Shown here in pieces: positions 22,006-30,020 of a stretch of DNA of 30,069 nucleotides. Both the position numbers and the translations under genes were made by a program. The stretch comes from an uncultured Sutterella sp. (GTDB taxonomy: Bacteria; Pseudomonadota; Gammaproteobacteria; Burkholderiales; Burkholderiaceae_F). The stretch is taken from assembly GCA_905194315.1 (NCBI GenBank), contig CAJJRX010000026.1, forward strand, positions 1 through 30,069. Direction: 5' to 3'. The notes below the pieces were generated by a model that saw only the letters and a program-made list of their open reading frames with translations, searched no databases and was not told the origin of the DNA. Each line of letters begins with the position of its first letter. Position 1 is the stretch's first letter.

Positions 22006-23799
22006 TTATTTTTCTTCAACCTGCAAAATGGCCAGGAACGCTTCCTGCGGAATCTCCACACTGCCCACCTGTTTCATGCGCTTTTTACCCGCCTTCTGCT
22101 TTTCGAGCAGTTTGCGCTTACGGGTGATGTCACCGCCGTAGCACTTCGCGAGCACATTCTTGCGAAGCGCCTTGACGTTTTCGCGGGCGATGATGTTTGC
22201 GCCGATCGCGGCCTGAATCGCCACCTCGTACATCTGACGCGGGATGAGCGAACGCAGACGCGTCACAATCTCGCGACCGCGACTCACCGCGTTGCTGCGG
22301 TGCAGAATGGTGCTGAGCGCATCAACCTTGTCGCCGTTAATGAGCATATCCACGCGCACCACATCGCTCGCGCGGTACTCCTTGAACTCGTAGTCCATAC
22401 TGGCGTAGCCGCGGGTGGTGGATTTCATGCGGTCAAAAAAGTCAAGCACGATTTCCGCGAGCGGCAGCTCGTAGGTGAGATGCACCTGACGGCCGTGGTA
22501 GGCAAGATTTGTCTGAATGCCGCGCTTTTCCTGGCACAGCTTCATCACGGCGCCCACATACTCGTTGGGGACAAAAATCGTCACGGTATCAATAGGCTCG
22601 CGAATTTCAGCGATTTTGTCAACCGGCGGCAGCTTCGAGGGGTTCTCCACCTGGACAACCTCCCCGTTGGTCATCTCCACCTCATAGACCACGGACGGGG
22701 CCGTGGTGATGAGATCCATGTCGTATTCACGTTCAAGACGCTCCTGCACGATATCCATGTGCAGCAGACCGAGAAAGCCTGCACGGAATCCGAAACCGAG
22801 CGCCTGGGAGACTTCCGGCTCAAAGTGCAGCGCAGCGTCATTGAGCTGGAGCTTGGTGAGCGCGTCTCTGAGCGCCTCGTACTGATTGGACTCAACCGGA
22901 TACAGACCGGCAAACACCTGAGGCTTGACCTCCTTGAAGCCGGGCAGCGGCCGTTCGGCGGGTTTGGTCGCGAGTGTGACGGTATCCCCCACGCGGGCAT
23001 CCTTAAGCTCTTTGATCCCGGAGATGATAAAGCCCACCTCGCCGGCGGAGAGTTCCGTGCAGCTCTGGGACTTCGGGGTGAAGATACCGAGCTGCTCGAC
23101 CAGATGCGTCGCGCCGGTCGCCATCAGGCGGATCTTATCCTTCTGACGAAGTGTGCCGTTGACCACACGCACAAGCATCACCACGCCCACATAGTTGTCA
23201 AACCAGGAGTCGATGATGAGCGCCTGCAGCGGCCCTTCGGGATCACCCTTGGGCGGCGGCACATCGCGTACGACGCGCTCGAGAATGTCGTCAATACCCA
23301 TGCCGGTCTTGGCCGAACAGGGAATGGCGTCAGTTGCATCAACCCCGATCACGTCCTCGACCTCCTCGGCAGCGGCCACAGGATTGGCACTGGCGAGGTC
23401 CATCTTGTTGAGCACAGGGATCACCTCCACACCGAGATCAATGGCGGTGTAGCAGTTGGCAACCGTCTGTGCCTCCACCCCCTGTGTGGCGTCGACCACC
23501 AGCAAAGCCCCTTCGCAGGCTGACAAAGAACGGCTCACTTCGTAGGAAAAGTCCACATGCCCCGGGGTGTCAATCAGGTTGAGGTGATACACCTCACCGT
23601 CCCGAGCCTTGTAGCGAAGACTAGCCGTCTGAGCTTTGATGGTGATGCCGCGTTCGCGTTCGAGGTCCATCGAGTCGAGGACCTGCTCACTCATTTCCCG
23701 GTCAGAAAGCCCACCGCAGCGCTGAATCAGACGGTCGGCGAGCGTGGACTTACCGTGGTCAATATGCGCAATGATGGAAAAATTACGGATGTTTTTCAT
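22006..23799 (-). CDS. lepA: Elongation factor 4 (LepA)
   Basis: A 597-residue translational GTPase, full length. G motifs: AHIDHGKSTL (about 10-19), the switch RERGITI, DTPGHVDF (about 77-84), and NKMDLA (about 131-136). Domains II to IV follow, then the LepA-specific C-terminal domain (about 490-595), which carries the usual basic stretch near the end (KRKLLEKQKAGKKRMK). EF4 acts on stalled or misassembled ribosomes. The ribosome binding site before ATG 23799 is weak. It heads the lepA-lepB-rnc-era-recO run. Confidence 0.97.
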   Translation of the reverse strand: MKNIRNFSIIAHIDHGKSTLADRLIQRCGGLSDREMSEQVLDSMDLERERGITIKAQTASLRYKARDGEVYHLNLIDTPGHVDFSYEVSRSLSACEGALLVVDATQGVEAQTVANCYTAIDLGVEVIPVLNKMDLASANPVAAAEEVEDVIGVDATDAIPCSAKTGMGIDDILERVVRDVPPPKGDPEGPLQALIIDSWFDNYVGVVMLVRVVNGTLRQKDKIRLMATGATHLVEQLGIFTPKSQSCTELSAGEVGFIISGIKELKDARVGDTVTLATKPAERPLPGFKEVKPQVFAGLYPVESNQYEALRDALTKLQLNDAALHFEPEVSQALGFGFRAGFLGLLHMDIVQERLEREYDMDLITTAPSVVYEVEMTNGEVVQVENPSKLPPVDKIAEIREPIDTVTIFVPNEYVGAVMKLCQEKRGIQTNLAYHGRQVHLTYELPLAEIVLDFFDRMKSTTRGYASMDYEFKEYRASDVVRVDMLINGDKVDALSTILHRSNAVSRGREIVTRLRSLIPRQMYEVAIQAAIGANIIARENVKALRKNVLAKCYGGDITRKRKLLEKQKAGKKRMKQVGSVEIPQEAFLAILQVEEK

Positions 23800-23877
23800 G
23801 AATGATTAAAGAGTCAGATCACTTGGAAATTGGCAAGACCGGTGATTCCGTTCTTTTACCAACCTTTAAGAGGAGTC

Positions 23878-23886
23878 ATTGTATCA
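23878..23886 (-). promoter_or_regulatory. Extended -10 promoter of lepA
   Basis: On the minus strand TGA-TACAAT (23886-23878), about 80 bases before the lepA ATG. The same nine bases occur before acpP. A -35-like TTCAGA lies 18 bases upstream of TACAAT but is weak. Confidence 0.5.
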
Positions 23887-23920
23887 TCTGCGGCCCCGGC
23901 GTCTGAACTTATGCAGGCCG

Positions 23921-23988
23921 GAAAAAGAAATAGAGAGGCCTCCGGCTGACCCGGTGTTCTGAACACCGGGCACAGGCTGCCTCTCTAT
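23921..23988 (-). terminator. Large branched terminator after fabF
   Basis: Outer arms ATAGAGAGGC (23930-23939) and GCCTCTCTAT (23979-23988) enclose a perfect inner stem, CCCGGTGTTC (23950-23959) with GAACACCGGG (23961-23970). On the minus strand the outer stem is followed by TTTCTTTTTCC. Confidence 0.85.
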
Positions 23989-24042
23989 CAGTGCACGCTC
24001 ACGGCTGCCGACCCTCGCAAGGGCATACAGCCTGCCGGCTCA

Positions 24043-25281
24043 TCAGGCTTCAAAAGCCTTGAAAATCACGGTGGAGTTTGTTCCGCCGAAGCCGAAGCTG
24101 TTCTTCATGGCATAGCGGATGCGCATCGGACGGGCTGCGTTGGCAGCGCAGTCGATATCGCACTCGGGATCCTGCTCGACGACATTGATGGTCGGGGGCG
24201 AGATCTGATTTTCAATGGCCTTCACGGTAAAGACCGATTCAATACCGCCGGCGCCGCCGAGCAGATGGCCGGTCATCGACTTGGTCGAATTCACCACCAT
24301 CTTCGCGGTATGTTCGCCGAAGACCTCGCGGATCGCCTTGACTTCATTGGCATCCCCGAGCGGCGTCGAGGTGCCGTGGGCATTGAGGTAATCGATATCC
24401 TCGGGGCTGAGACCGGCATGACGCAGCGCATTGCGCATGCAGCGCGACGGACCGTCGGTCGACGGGGTCGTGATGTGGAATGCGTCACCCGTGAGACCGT
24501 AACCCACAATTTCCGCATAAATTTTCGCACCGCGGGCACGGGCATGTTCGAGCTCTTCGAGCACGAGAATACCGGCACCCTCACCCATCACAAAGCCGTC
24601 ACGGTCCTTGTCAAAGGGACGCGAGGCCGTTTTGGGATCGTCGTTACGGCGCGAGAGCGCGTGCATGGCGTCAAAGGCGCCGATGGCCAGCGGATGAATC
24701 GTCGATTCGGCGCCGCCCGCAACCATAACCGTCGCATCCCCGCGGCGGATCATGTGCATCGCTTCGCCGATGGCATGCAGACCGGTGGAGCAGGCCGTGG
24801 AGTGCGCGATATTCGGACCGCGCAGATTCTTCATGATCGCAAGCTGACCCGAGACCATGTTCACGATAGAACCGGGAATCATGAACGGGGAGATGCGGCG
24901 GGGACCGCGTTCGGAATAGGCCTGGTGATTGGTGCAGATCATCGGCAGCCCGCCGATGCCCGAGCCGATCGCCACGCCGATTTCAGGGCTGAGCGCTTCG
25001 GTGATCTCGAGGGCGGCATCTTCGAGCGCCATCAGACCGGCGGCGACACCGAGATGAATAAAACGGTCAAAACGGCGAACCTCCTTGACCTCAAGGTACT
25101 TCGTCGCATCGAAATCCTTCACTTCGGCAGCGATCTGGCAGCCGAAGGCGGAGGCATCAAACTGGGTGATAGGACCAACGCCGCTTTCGCCGGCCAGGGC
25201 AGCCTTCCAGCTCGATTCCACATCGTTACCGAGAGGGGAAACCATCCCGAGACCCGTGACAACAACTCTACGTTCCTGCAT
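24043..25281 (-). CDS. fabF: 3-oxoacyl-ACP synthase II
   Basis: A 412-residue condensing enzyme that elongates acyl-ACP with malonyl-ACP. The ATG at 25281 gives the family N-terminus MQERRVVVTGLGMVSPLG; the open frame to 25362 lacks a start site. The catalytic triad is Cys in STACSTGLHA (about 165), His in NAHGTSTPLGD (about 304) and His in STKSMTGHLLGGAGG (about 341). It follows acpP, but 322 bases and at least one terminator-like stem lie between, so its expression may be set separately from acpP. Confidence 0.97.
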   Translation of the reverse strand: MQERRVVVTGLGMVSPLGNDVESSWKAALAGESGVGPITQFDASAFGCQIAAEVKDFDATKYLEVKEVRRFDRFIHLGVAAGLMALEDAALEITEALSPEIGVAIGSGIGGLPMICTNHQAYSERGPRRISPFMIPGSIVNMVSGQLAIMKNLRGPNIAHSTACSTGLHAIGEAMHMIRRGDATVMVAGGAESTIHPLAIGAFDAMHALSRRNDDPKTASRPFDKDRDGFVMGEGAGILVLEELEHARARGAKIYAEIVGYGLTGDAFHITTPSTDGPSRCMRNALRHAGLSPEDIDYLNAHGTSTPLGDANEVKAIREVFGEHTAKMVVNSTKSMTGHLLGGAGGIESVFTVKAIENQISPPTINVVEQDPECDIDCAANAARPMRIRYAMKNSFGFGGTNSTVIFKAFEA

Positions 25282-25501
25282 AACTATATTTTCCGGTGGT
25301 TGTTTGAATTCGATCTGCGCCGCATCGGGCGCCACACAGAGCGCAGTTTCCGCTGCCGCCACAGAGCGTTGCGGGAGCTCAAAACACAGTACGCTCAGCC
25401 GGGAGGGAACAGGCGGATCAGGCGGGTTCAGTTTTTCTGTAACCCTTAGAAACCTGTTTCATCCCTCCGGATTAACGCAAAAAGAGTATTTTCCGCGTCT
25501 T
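25282..25501 (-). other. Leader region before fabF
   Basis: No gene is recognised in this part of the 322-base acpP-fabF gap. I find no convincing promoter pair on the minus strand. A 14-codon open frame from ATG 25462 has GGAGG only 1 base upstream, too close to work. The fabF frame is open back to 25362 without a start signal. Confidence 0.4.
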
Positions 25502-25537
25502 AAAACAACGAAGGGATCCACTTTTGCCGTGGATCCC
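25502..25537 (-). terminator. Terminator or attenuator after acpP
   Basis: GGGATCCAC (25513-25521) and GTGGATCCC (25529-25537) form a perfect 9-bp stem with a 7-base loop; on the minus strand it is followed by TTCGTTGTTTTA. A weaker stem (CTCTTTT/GAAAAGAG) lies closer to the acpP stop near 25548-25568. Partial read-through would explain higher acpP than fabF expression. Confidence 0.7.
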
Positions 25538-25603
25538 GTTCGGCAGAGCTCTTTTTTAGAAAAGAGTCTGTATGTGTCTGACTGATCAGCCAGCGCTCAA
25601 CAG

Positions 25604-25843
25604 TTACTTGTTGGCGTGTTCACGAACGTAGTCGATAGCGAGCTGCACAGTGCGGAGCTTTTCCTGATCGGTGTCAGGGATTTCAATACCGAAGGTGTCT
25701 TCAAGAGCGAGAGACAGTTCAACGGTAGAGAGGCTGTCAGCGCCCAAATCATCGATAAAGGAGGCTTCGTTGCGCACATCCTCTTCTTTAATGCCCAGCT
25801 GTTCGGCAACAATCTTCTTGACTTTCTGTTCGATTTCGTCCAT
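25604..25843 (-). CDS. acpP: Acyl carrier protein
   Basis: A 79-residue acidic carrier protein of fatty acid synthesis. The phosphopantetheine site is Ser37 in the block FIDDLGADSLSTVELSLALE. The usual Asp two residues after the serine (DSLD in E. coli and most bacteria) is Ser39 here, and the start of helix II reads SLALEDTF where VMALEEEF is common. That helix is the docking surface for the synthase enzymes and the carrier-protein synthase. Length and the remaining helices (IEIPDTDQEKLRTVQLAIDYV) are normal, so this is the housekeeping ACP. It has its own leader and probable promoter, as expected for a very abundant protein. Confidence 0.96.
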   Translation of the reverse strand: MDEIEQKVKKIVAEQLGIKEEDVRNEASFIDDLGADSLSTVELSLALEDTFGIEIPDTDQEKLRTVQLAIDYVREHANK

Positions 25844-25869
25844 TTCTCTTTACTCCGCAAAGGGGTTAC

Positions 25870-25910
25870 CCCCGCTGATGCGGGGAAATGTGGTTGAGGG
25901 AAATTTCCCT
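25870..25910 (-). promoter_or_regulatory. Palindrome and hairpin in the acpP leader
   Basis: AGGGAAATTTCCCT (25897-25910) is a perfect 14-bp palindrome about 12-25 bases downstream of the predicted start point. A 6-bp stem, CCCCGC and GCGGGG with a 4-base loop (25870-25885), follows. The palindrome could be an operator or, in RNA, a stem that affects acpP translation or stability. Confidence 0.55.
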
Positions 25911-25928
25911 AAAAAAGTATAGCTCTCT

Positions 25929-25937
25929 ATTGTATCA
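25929..25937 (-). promoter_or_regulatory. Extended -10 promoter of acpP
   Basis: On the minus strand TGA-TACAAT (25937-25929), identical to the element before lepA. No strong -35 box is seen. It lies in the 122-base gap between fabG and acpP. Confidence 0.5.
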
Positions 25938-25965
25938 AGACTAAGAGGCTTTGTGTGGGGTGCTT

Positions 25966-26736
25966 TTACCCCATATACATCCCGCCGTTGACATGCAGAG
26001 TCGTCCCCGTGATATAGGCGCCGGCATCGGACGCCAGGAAGAGACAGGCCTGTGCAACGTCAGCGGCACTGCCCAGACGTCCCAGAGGGATCTGAGAGAG
26101 CAGATGCGCACGATGTTCCTCCGGAAGGCTGGCGGTCATATCGGTATCGATAAACCCCGGCGCAACGCAGTTGACCGTAATACCGCGGGAGCCGATTTCA
26201 CGGGCGAGCGCCATGCTCATCCCCACAAGACCGGCCTTGGCGGCGGCATAGTTGACCTGACCCGCATTACCCATCGCGCCCACAACCGAGCTGATGGAGA
26301 TGATGCGGCCAGAGCGCTGACGCATCATGGGGCGCACGCAGGCTTTTGCCAGACGGAAGGCGGCCGTGAGGTCGGTGTCAATCACCTCCGCCCACTGTTC
26401 CTCCTTCATGCGCATCACGAGCGTATCACGGGTGATCCCGGCATTGTTCACGAGCACATCGATGGCGCCGAAACGTTCAACGATCTCACCGATCACGGCT
26501 TCAGAGCGTTCCGCATCGGTGACGTTAAGCACAATACCGTCGCCGGCTGCGCCGAGCTCTGCAATCAGATCGCGAATGCCCTTAGCACCGTTTTCACTCG
26601 TTGCACTGCCCACCACGGTTGCACCGGCACGGGCAAAATGCTCAAGCACCGCACGGCCGATACCGCGGCTCGCCCCGGTGATAAAGGCGACTTTGCCTTT
26701 GAGGGCGTCAGGTGCAAAAAGCATGGATTCAGTCAT
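25966..26736 (-). CDS. fabG: 3-oxoacyl-ACP reductase
   Basis: A 256-residue short-chain dehydrogenase that reduces 3-oxoacyl-ACP with NADPH. It has the nucleotide-binding GASRGIG (about 21-27), NNAG (about 97-100), catalytic Ser in SISSVVG, and YAAAK (Tyr and Lys about 162-166), ending in LHVNGGMYM. The ATG at 26736 has GGGAG 8 bases upstream. It lies 20 bases after fabD, in one operon. Confidence 0.96.
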   Translation of the reverse strand: MTESMLFAPDALKGKVAFITGASRGIGRAVLEHFARAGATVVGSATSENGAKGIRDLIAELGAAGDGIVLNVTDAERSEAVIGEIVERFGAIDVLVNNAGITRDTLVMRMKEEQWAEVIDTDLTAAFRLAKACVRPMMRQRSGRIISISSVVGAMGNAGQVNYAAAKAGLVGMSMALAREIGSRGITVNCVAPGFIDTDMTASLPEEHRAHLLSQIPLGRLGSAADVAQACLFLASDAGAYITGTTLHVNGGMYMG

Positions 26737-26756
26737 TATTTAACTCCCTACTGGTA

Positions 26757-27698
26757 TCAGGCCGCACCGGCAGCCTTCAATTCTTCAATCACAGCCTTCA
26801 TCGACTCTTCATCAGAGAAGTTATGCAGGCGCAGTTCCGGATTAATGCGTTTGATCAGCCCAGTGAGCACTTTGCCCGGACCGCACTCGACGACATCAGT
26901 GACGCCGGCGGCGGCCATGGCCTCAACGCTCGCGATCCATTCGACCGGGCTGCAGGCCTGACGGGCGAGCACATCAGCCGTTTCGGCGACCGGATGCACT
27001 GCCGCATCAACATTGGCAACAATCGGGAAGCGGGGCTCGCCGAGCTTCATCGCGCCGACACGTTCACGGATCGCCTCTGCAGCCTCCTTCATCATGGGGC
27101 TGTGGAACGGCGCGGAAACCGGCAGCACCATCGCGCGGCGGCATCCTTTTTCCCTGGCAATTTCACAGGCGCGCTCAACCGCCTTCACCTCACCGGCAAT
27201 CACAATCTGGCCGGGGGCATTTTTGTTGGCCGGCACCACGAGACCCGCTCCGGCAGCCTCACGGCAGACCTCGTCCACACTCTGTGCATCCAGGCCGATA
27301 AGAGCGGCCATACCGCCCACACCGACCGGCACGGCTGCCTGCATCGATTCAGCACGGAACCGCACGAGTGCCACAGCCTCTCTGAAGGAGAACGTGCCGG
27401 CAACGGCATGCGCACTGTATTCACCGAGCGAGTGACCGGCAAGCATGGCAGGCATCGGACCGCCGGCGTTCTGCCAGGCCTTCCAGTACGAGCAGGCCGC
27501 CAGCAGCATCGCCGGCTGCGTGTTAACCGTGAGCGAGAGCGTCTCGATCGGTCCCTCTTCGATCAGTGTTGTGAGGGGAAAACCGAGCACCTCATTGGCT
27601 TCATTCATCAGTGCCGCCACTTCGGGCAGGTGAGCAAAGCCGTTGAGCATACCCACACTCTGGCTTCCCTGACCGGGGAATACAAAGGCAATTGACAT
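26757..27698 (-). CDS. fabD: Malonyl-CoA:ACP transacylase
   Basis: A 313-residue acyltransferase that moves malonyl from CoA to ACP. Motifs: FPGQGSQ (7-13), the nucleophile Ser90 in GHSLGEYSA, the Arg in VRFRAESMQ (about 115), His in APFHSPMM (about 199), and GPGKVLTGL near the C-terminus. AGAGGT precedes the ATG. It follows fabH after 95 bases, a gap that contains a stem (GCCGAC/GTCGGC) around a -10-like TAGACT on the minus strand. Confidence 0.96.
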   Translation of the reverse strand: MSIAFVFPGQGSQSVGMLNGFAHLPEVAALMNEANEVLGFPLTTLIEEGPIETLSLTVNTQPAMLLAACSYWKAWQNAGGPMPAMLAGHSLGEYSAHAVAGTFSFREAVALVRFRAESMQAAVPVGVGGMAALIGLDAQSVDEVCREAAGAGLVVPANKNAPGQIVIAGEVKAVERACEIAREKGCRRAMVLPVSAPFHSPMMKEAAEAIRERVGAMKLGEPRFPIVANVDAAVHPVAETADVLARQACSPVEWIASVEAMAAAGVTDVVECGPGKVLTGLIKRINPELRLHNFSDEESMKAVIEELKAAGAA

Positions 27699-27793
27699 GA
27701 GCAGACCTCTTGATTGATAAGCTGCCGACAGTCTAGCAGGACACAGGTCGGCAAAAAAGATGATTTCTGATAATCCTTTTAGGGCACGGCGCT

Positions 27794-28780
27794 TCAGCAG
27801 GTCCAGCGGATCAGCGCGGACCCCCAGGCCATGCCGGCGCCGACCCCCTGCAGGAGCACAAGCCCGCCCGAGCTCACGCGGCCGGCCTTCACCGCCGCGT
27901 CAAGGGCGAGCGGCACGGAGGCGGCAGAGGTGTTGCCGTGTTCGGCCACCGTCTTCACCATCCGCTCTTCAGGGATGCCGAGCTTTTTCGCAACCATGCT
28001 CATAATGCGCAGATTTGCCTGATGCGGCACAAAGAGTGCCACATCCTCAGTACGCACACAGGCGAGGTCGGCAACCTCCTGAGCACTCGTGGTAAGGCCG
28101 TCAACAGCCAGTTTGAATACCATGCGCCCGTCCATTCTCAGGAACGGGTCACCGCAGATTCTGCCGTGATCGATATGGGCGGTCAGACCGAGCACATTTT
28201 CGTCATAGCGGCCGTCCGCGTACATGCGGGCCGCGAGAATGCCGGGATCTTTGGAGGCCTGCAGAACCACCGCACCGGCGCCGTCACCGAAGAGCACACA
28301 GGTGGAGCGGTCCTTCATGTCAAGCAGTCTTGACATCGTCTCGGCGCCGATCACCACCGCTGTGCGGTAGGGACCTGCGCGCAGCATCGCGTCAGCAGCA
28401 TTGAGTCCGTAGATAAAACCGGCGCAGACCGCCTGCACGTCAAATGCGGCACAGCCGGCAGCCCCCAGTGCGCTCTGCACATGGCAGGCCACGGACGGGA
28501 AAACCATATCGGGCGAGGTGGTGGCAACAATGATGAGGTCCACTTCCGAGCCCGGTATACCTGCTGCCTCGAGAGCACGTCTGGCGGCAAGCGTGGCAAG
28601 CGATGTGGTGCTTTCACCTTTTGCCGGATCGGCAAAATACCGGCTTTCAATGCCGGTGCGCGTGCGGATCCATTCATCACTTGTTTCAATGCCGTCAGCC
28701 GCAAGCATCCGGGCCAGTGTTTCGTTGTCAATTCGACGCTCCGGAAGAGCGGATCCGGTTCCAACGACCTTGGTATACAT
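27794..28780 (-). CDS. fabH: 3-oxoacyl-ACP synthase III
   Basis: A 328-residue condensing enzyme that starts fatty acid synthesis from acetyl-CoA and malonyl-ACP. The catalytic triad is Cys119 in AVCAGFIYG, His in FVPHQAN (about 255), and Asn in EHGNTSAASV (about 285). GAGGAG lies upstream of ATG 28780. In most proteobacteria plsX lies directly upstream; here a periplasmic rhodanese and a terminator stem lie there. Confidence 0.96.
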   Translation of the reverse strand: MYTKVVGTGSALPERRIDNETLARMLAADGIETSDEWIRTRTGIESRYFADPAKGESTTSLATLAARRALEAAGIPGSEVDLIIVATTSPDMVFPSVACHVQSALGAAGCAAFDVQAVCAGFIYGLNAADAMLRAGPYRTAVVIGAETMSRLLDMKDRSTCVLFGDGAGAVVLQASKDPGILAARMYADGRYDENVLGLTAHIDHGRICGDPFLRMDGRMVFKLAVDGLTTSAQEVADLACVRTEDVALFVPHQANLRIMSMVAKKLGIPEERMVKTVAEHGNTSAASVPLALDAAVKAGRVSSGGLVLLQGVGAGMAWGSALIRWTC

Positions 28781-28805
28781 CGTCTGGGAGACTCCTCAAA
28801 AATTG

Positions 28806-28836
28806 AAAAGGTGTCAAAGCGAAACTGCCTTGACAC
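28806..28836 (-). terminator. Terminator between rhodanese and fabH
   Basis: GGTGTCAA (28810-28817) and TTGACACC (28829-28836, allowing one base of offset) form a stem; on the minus strand it is followed by TTTTCAATTTTT, just before the fabH ribosome binding site. Confidence 0.7.
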
Positions 28837-28865
28837 CGTCTTCGGGCAAAGCACTGTCCGTTATG

Positions 28866-29282
28866 TTACTTCACCAGTTCAAACGGCCAGTTCTGAACAC
28901 CGCCGAAATTGTAGACCTTGCTGTAGCCGGATTTGAGCAGCAGCTCGGAGGCGGCCGTTGCGCGTTTACCCGAACGGCAGTACACGAGTATAGTGCCATT
29001 CTGATCAGGCGCTTGGCTGATTTTCTCTCCCGCTTTCAGGGTATTGAGCGGCACATTATGTGCGCCGGCAATATGCCCCGCGGCGAACTCCTCGGGCGTG
29101 CGCACGTCAAGTACCACCACACCGGGCTGGCCCATCATGCCACGGGCCTGTTCGGCGGAAATCTCCTTGTAGCTTGCACCGGCGGCCTGTGCAACCTCCA
29201 CGGGTGAGGCATAAACCGCGCCAGGCCCGGCGGCCAGCGCCATGACTGCCGCGAGCAGACCTGCTTTAAACATCTGATTCAT
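28866..29282 (-). CDS. Periplasmic rhodanese-domain protein
   Basis: A 138-residue single-domain rhodanese with a signal peptide (about 1-25, NQMFKAGLLAAVMALAAG then VYASP). The active-site loop is CRSGKRA with Cys102, and VLDVRTPEEFAAGHIAGAHNVPL is the typical rhodanese N-terminal block. Such proteins carry persulfide sulfur on the Cys; the physiological acceptor is unknown. AAGGAG precedes ATG 29282 at 9 bases. It sits between rpmF and fabH in the place normally held by plsX, with terminators on both sides, so it is probably an independent transcript. Confidence 0.85.
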   Translation of the reverse strand: MNQMFKAGLLAAVMALAAGPGAVYASPVEVAQAAGASYKEISAEQARGMMGQPGVVVLDVRTPEEFAAGHIAGAHNVPLNTLKAGEKISQAPDQNGTILVYCRSGKRATAASELLLKSGYSKVYNFGGVQNWPFELVK

Positions 29283-29411
29283 GGGTCAGATCTCCTTTCT
29301 GAAACGTACAGGTCACAAAAGCGGTACCTGCATGTCACAGCATATCCCAGGTCTGCCTGCCGGATCAGGATCATTGGCAACCAATCGTAAGAAGGCCCCC
29401 TAAAACGGCCA

Positions 29412-29445
29412 TAAAAAAAGGATCTACCTTTGACAGGTAAATCCT
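29412..29445 (-). terminator. Terminator after rpmF
   Basis: AGGATCTACC (29419-29428) and GGTAAATCCT (29436-29445) pair with one mismatch; on the minus strand the stem is followed by seven T. It lies 100 bases after the rpmF stop. The remainder of the 262-base gap (29283-29544) shows no gene and no clear promoter for the rhodanese. Confidence 0.85.
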
Positions 29446-29544
29446 CTTTTCTGAACTTTTCGCACCGGACTCTTTGACAACTTTTCCGGGTCACCCCGCA
29501 AAAGGAAGCTTCTTTGTCGCCGAATCCCGGACAGTTCCGGCCAA

Positions 29545-29727
29545 TTATTCGTCAGCCTTGGTGGCGATCACTTTCTTGCCGCGGTAGAAACCGGTCGGGC
29601 TGATGTGATGACGACGATGCACTTCGCCGGTCGTAGCTTCGACGGCGGTAGGCGGATTGGTCAGGAAGTCATGAGCACGGTGATTACCGCGCTTGTTGGT
29701 GGATTTTTTGTTCTGCTGAACAGCCAT
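29545..29727 (-). CDS. rpmF: 50S ribosomal protein L32
   Basis: A 60-residue L32. The ATG at 29727 gives MAVQQNKKS, the family start; a longer frame adds four residues without support. The conserved core is intact: RGNHRAHDFL, then HRRHHISPTGFYRGKKV. It has no Cys pair, so it is the zinc-free form. Upstream relatives usually place a DUF177 (yceD) gene before rpmF; here a structured leader and a tRNA-Gly precede it. Confidence 0.96.
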   Translation of the reverse strand: MAVQQNKKSTNKRGNHRAHDFLTNPPTAVEATTGEVHRRHHISPTGFYRGKKVIATKADE

Positions 29728-29746
29728 GGCAAACCCCACGTTAGTA

Positions 29747-29784
29747 GCGAGTGCAGTTTCTGTTGTCAGTAAGCTTGCACTCGC
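29747..29784 (-). promoter_or_regulatory. Leader hairpin just upstream of rpmF
   Basis: GCGAGTGCA (29747-29755) and TGCACTCGC (29776-29784) are perfect 9-bp arms with a 20-base loop, 19 bases before the rpmF start codon. A second stem, GTGAGA (29828-29833) and TCTCAC (29838-29843), lies further up the same leader. The roughly 180-base leader contains no gene. Confidence 0.6.
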
Positions 29785-29913
29785 CCCCGCTTACAGACAT
29801 TCCGGAAAAAACTCTGTCTGGACTCGAGTGAGATAACTCTCACTGCTGATGGATCGTACACCACCCGTGGCGGCAGTTTACCGACCAATCGCCACCCAAA
29901 CAGAAAGAACTGG

Positions 29914-29942
29914 ATTTTAGCAAAAAAACAAAAAGGTATCAC
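29914..29942 (-). promoter_or_regulatory. Promoter of rpmF
   Basis: On the minus strand GTGATA (29942-29937), a 17-base spacer, and TAAAAT (29919-29914). Confidence 0.65.
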
Positions 29943-29978
29943 GACAAGTCGGGATTTTTTTGTTTCTCTTTGCCTCAA

Positions 29979-30010
29979 GTAAAAAGGGGAGGCTCATCGC
30001 TTCCCCTTTC
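29979..30010 (-). terminator. Terminator after tRNA-Gly
   Basis: AAAGGGGA (29983-29990) and TCCCCTTT (30002-30009) pair; on the minus strand the stem runs into TTTTT. It ends 11 bases from the tRNA 3' end. Confidence 0.85.
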
Positions 30011-30020
30011 TATGGAATTC

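Noticed and set aside
25418..25462. Short leader peptide frame of 14 codons before fabF
   Set aside because: GGAGG is only 1 base from the ATG, and no attenuator-like codon run is present.
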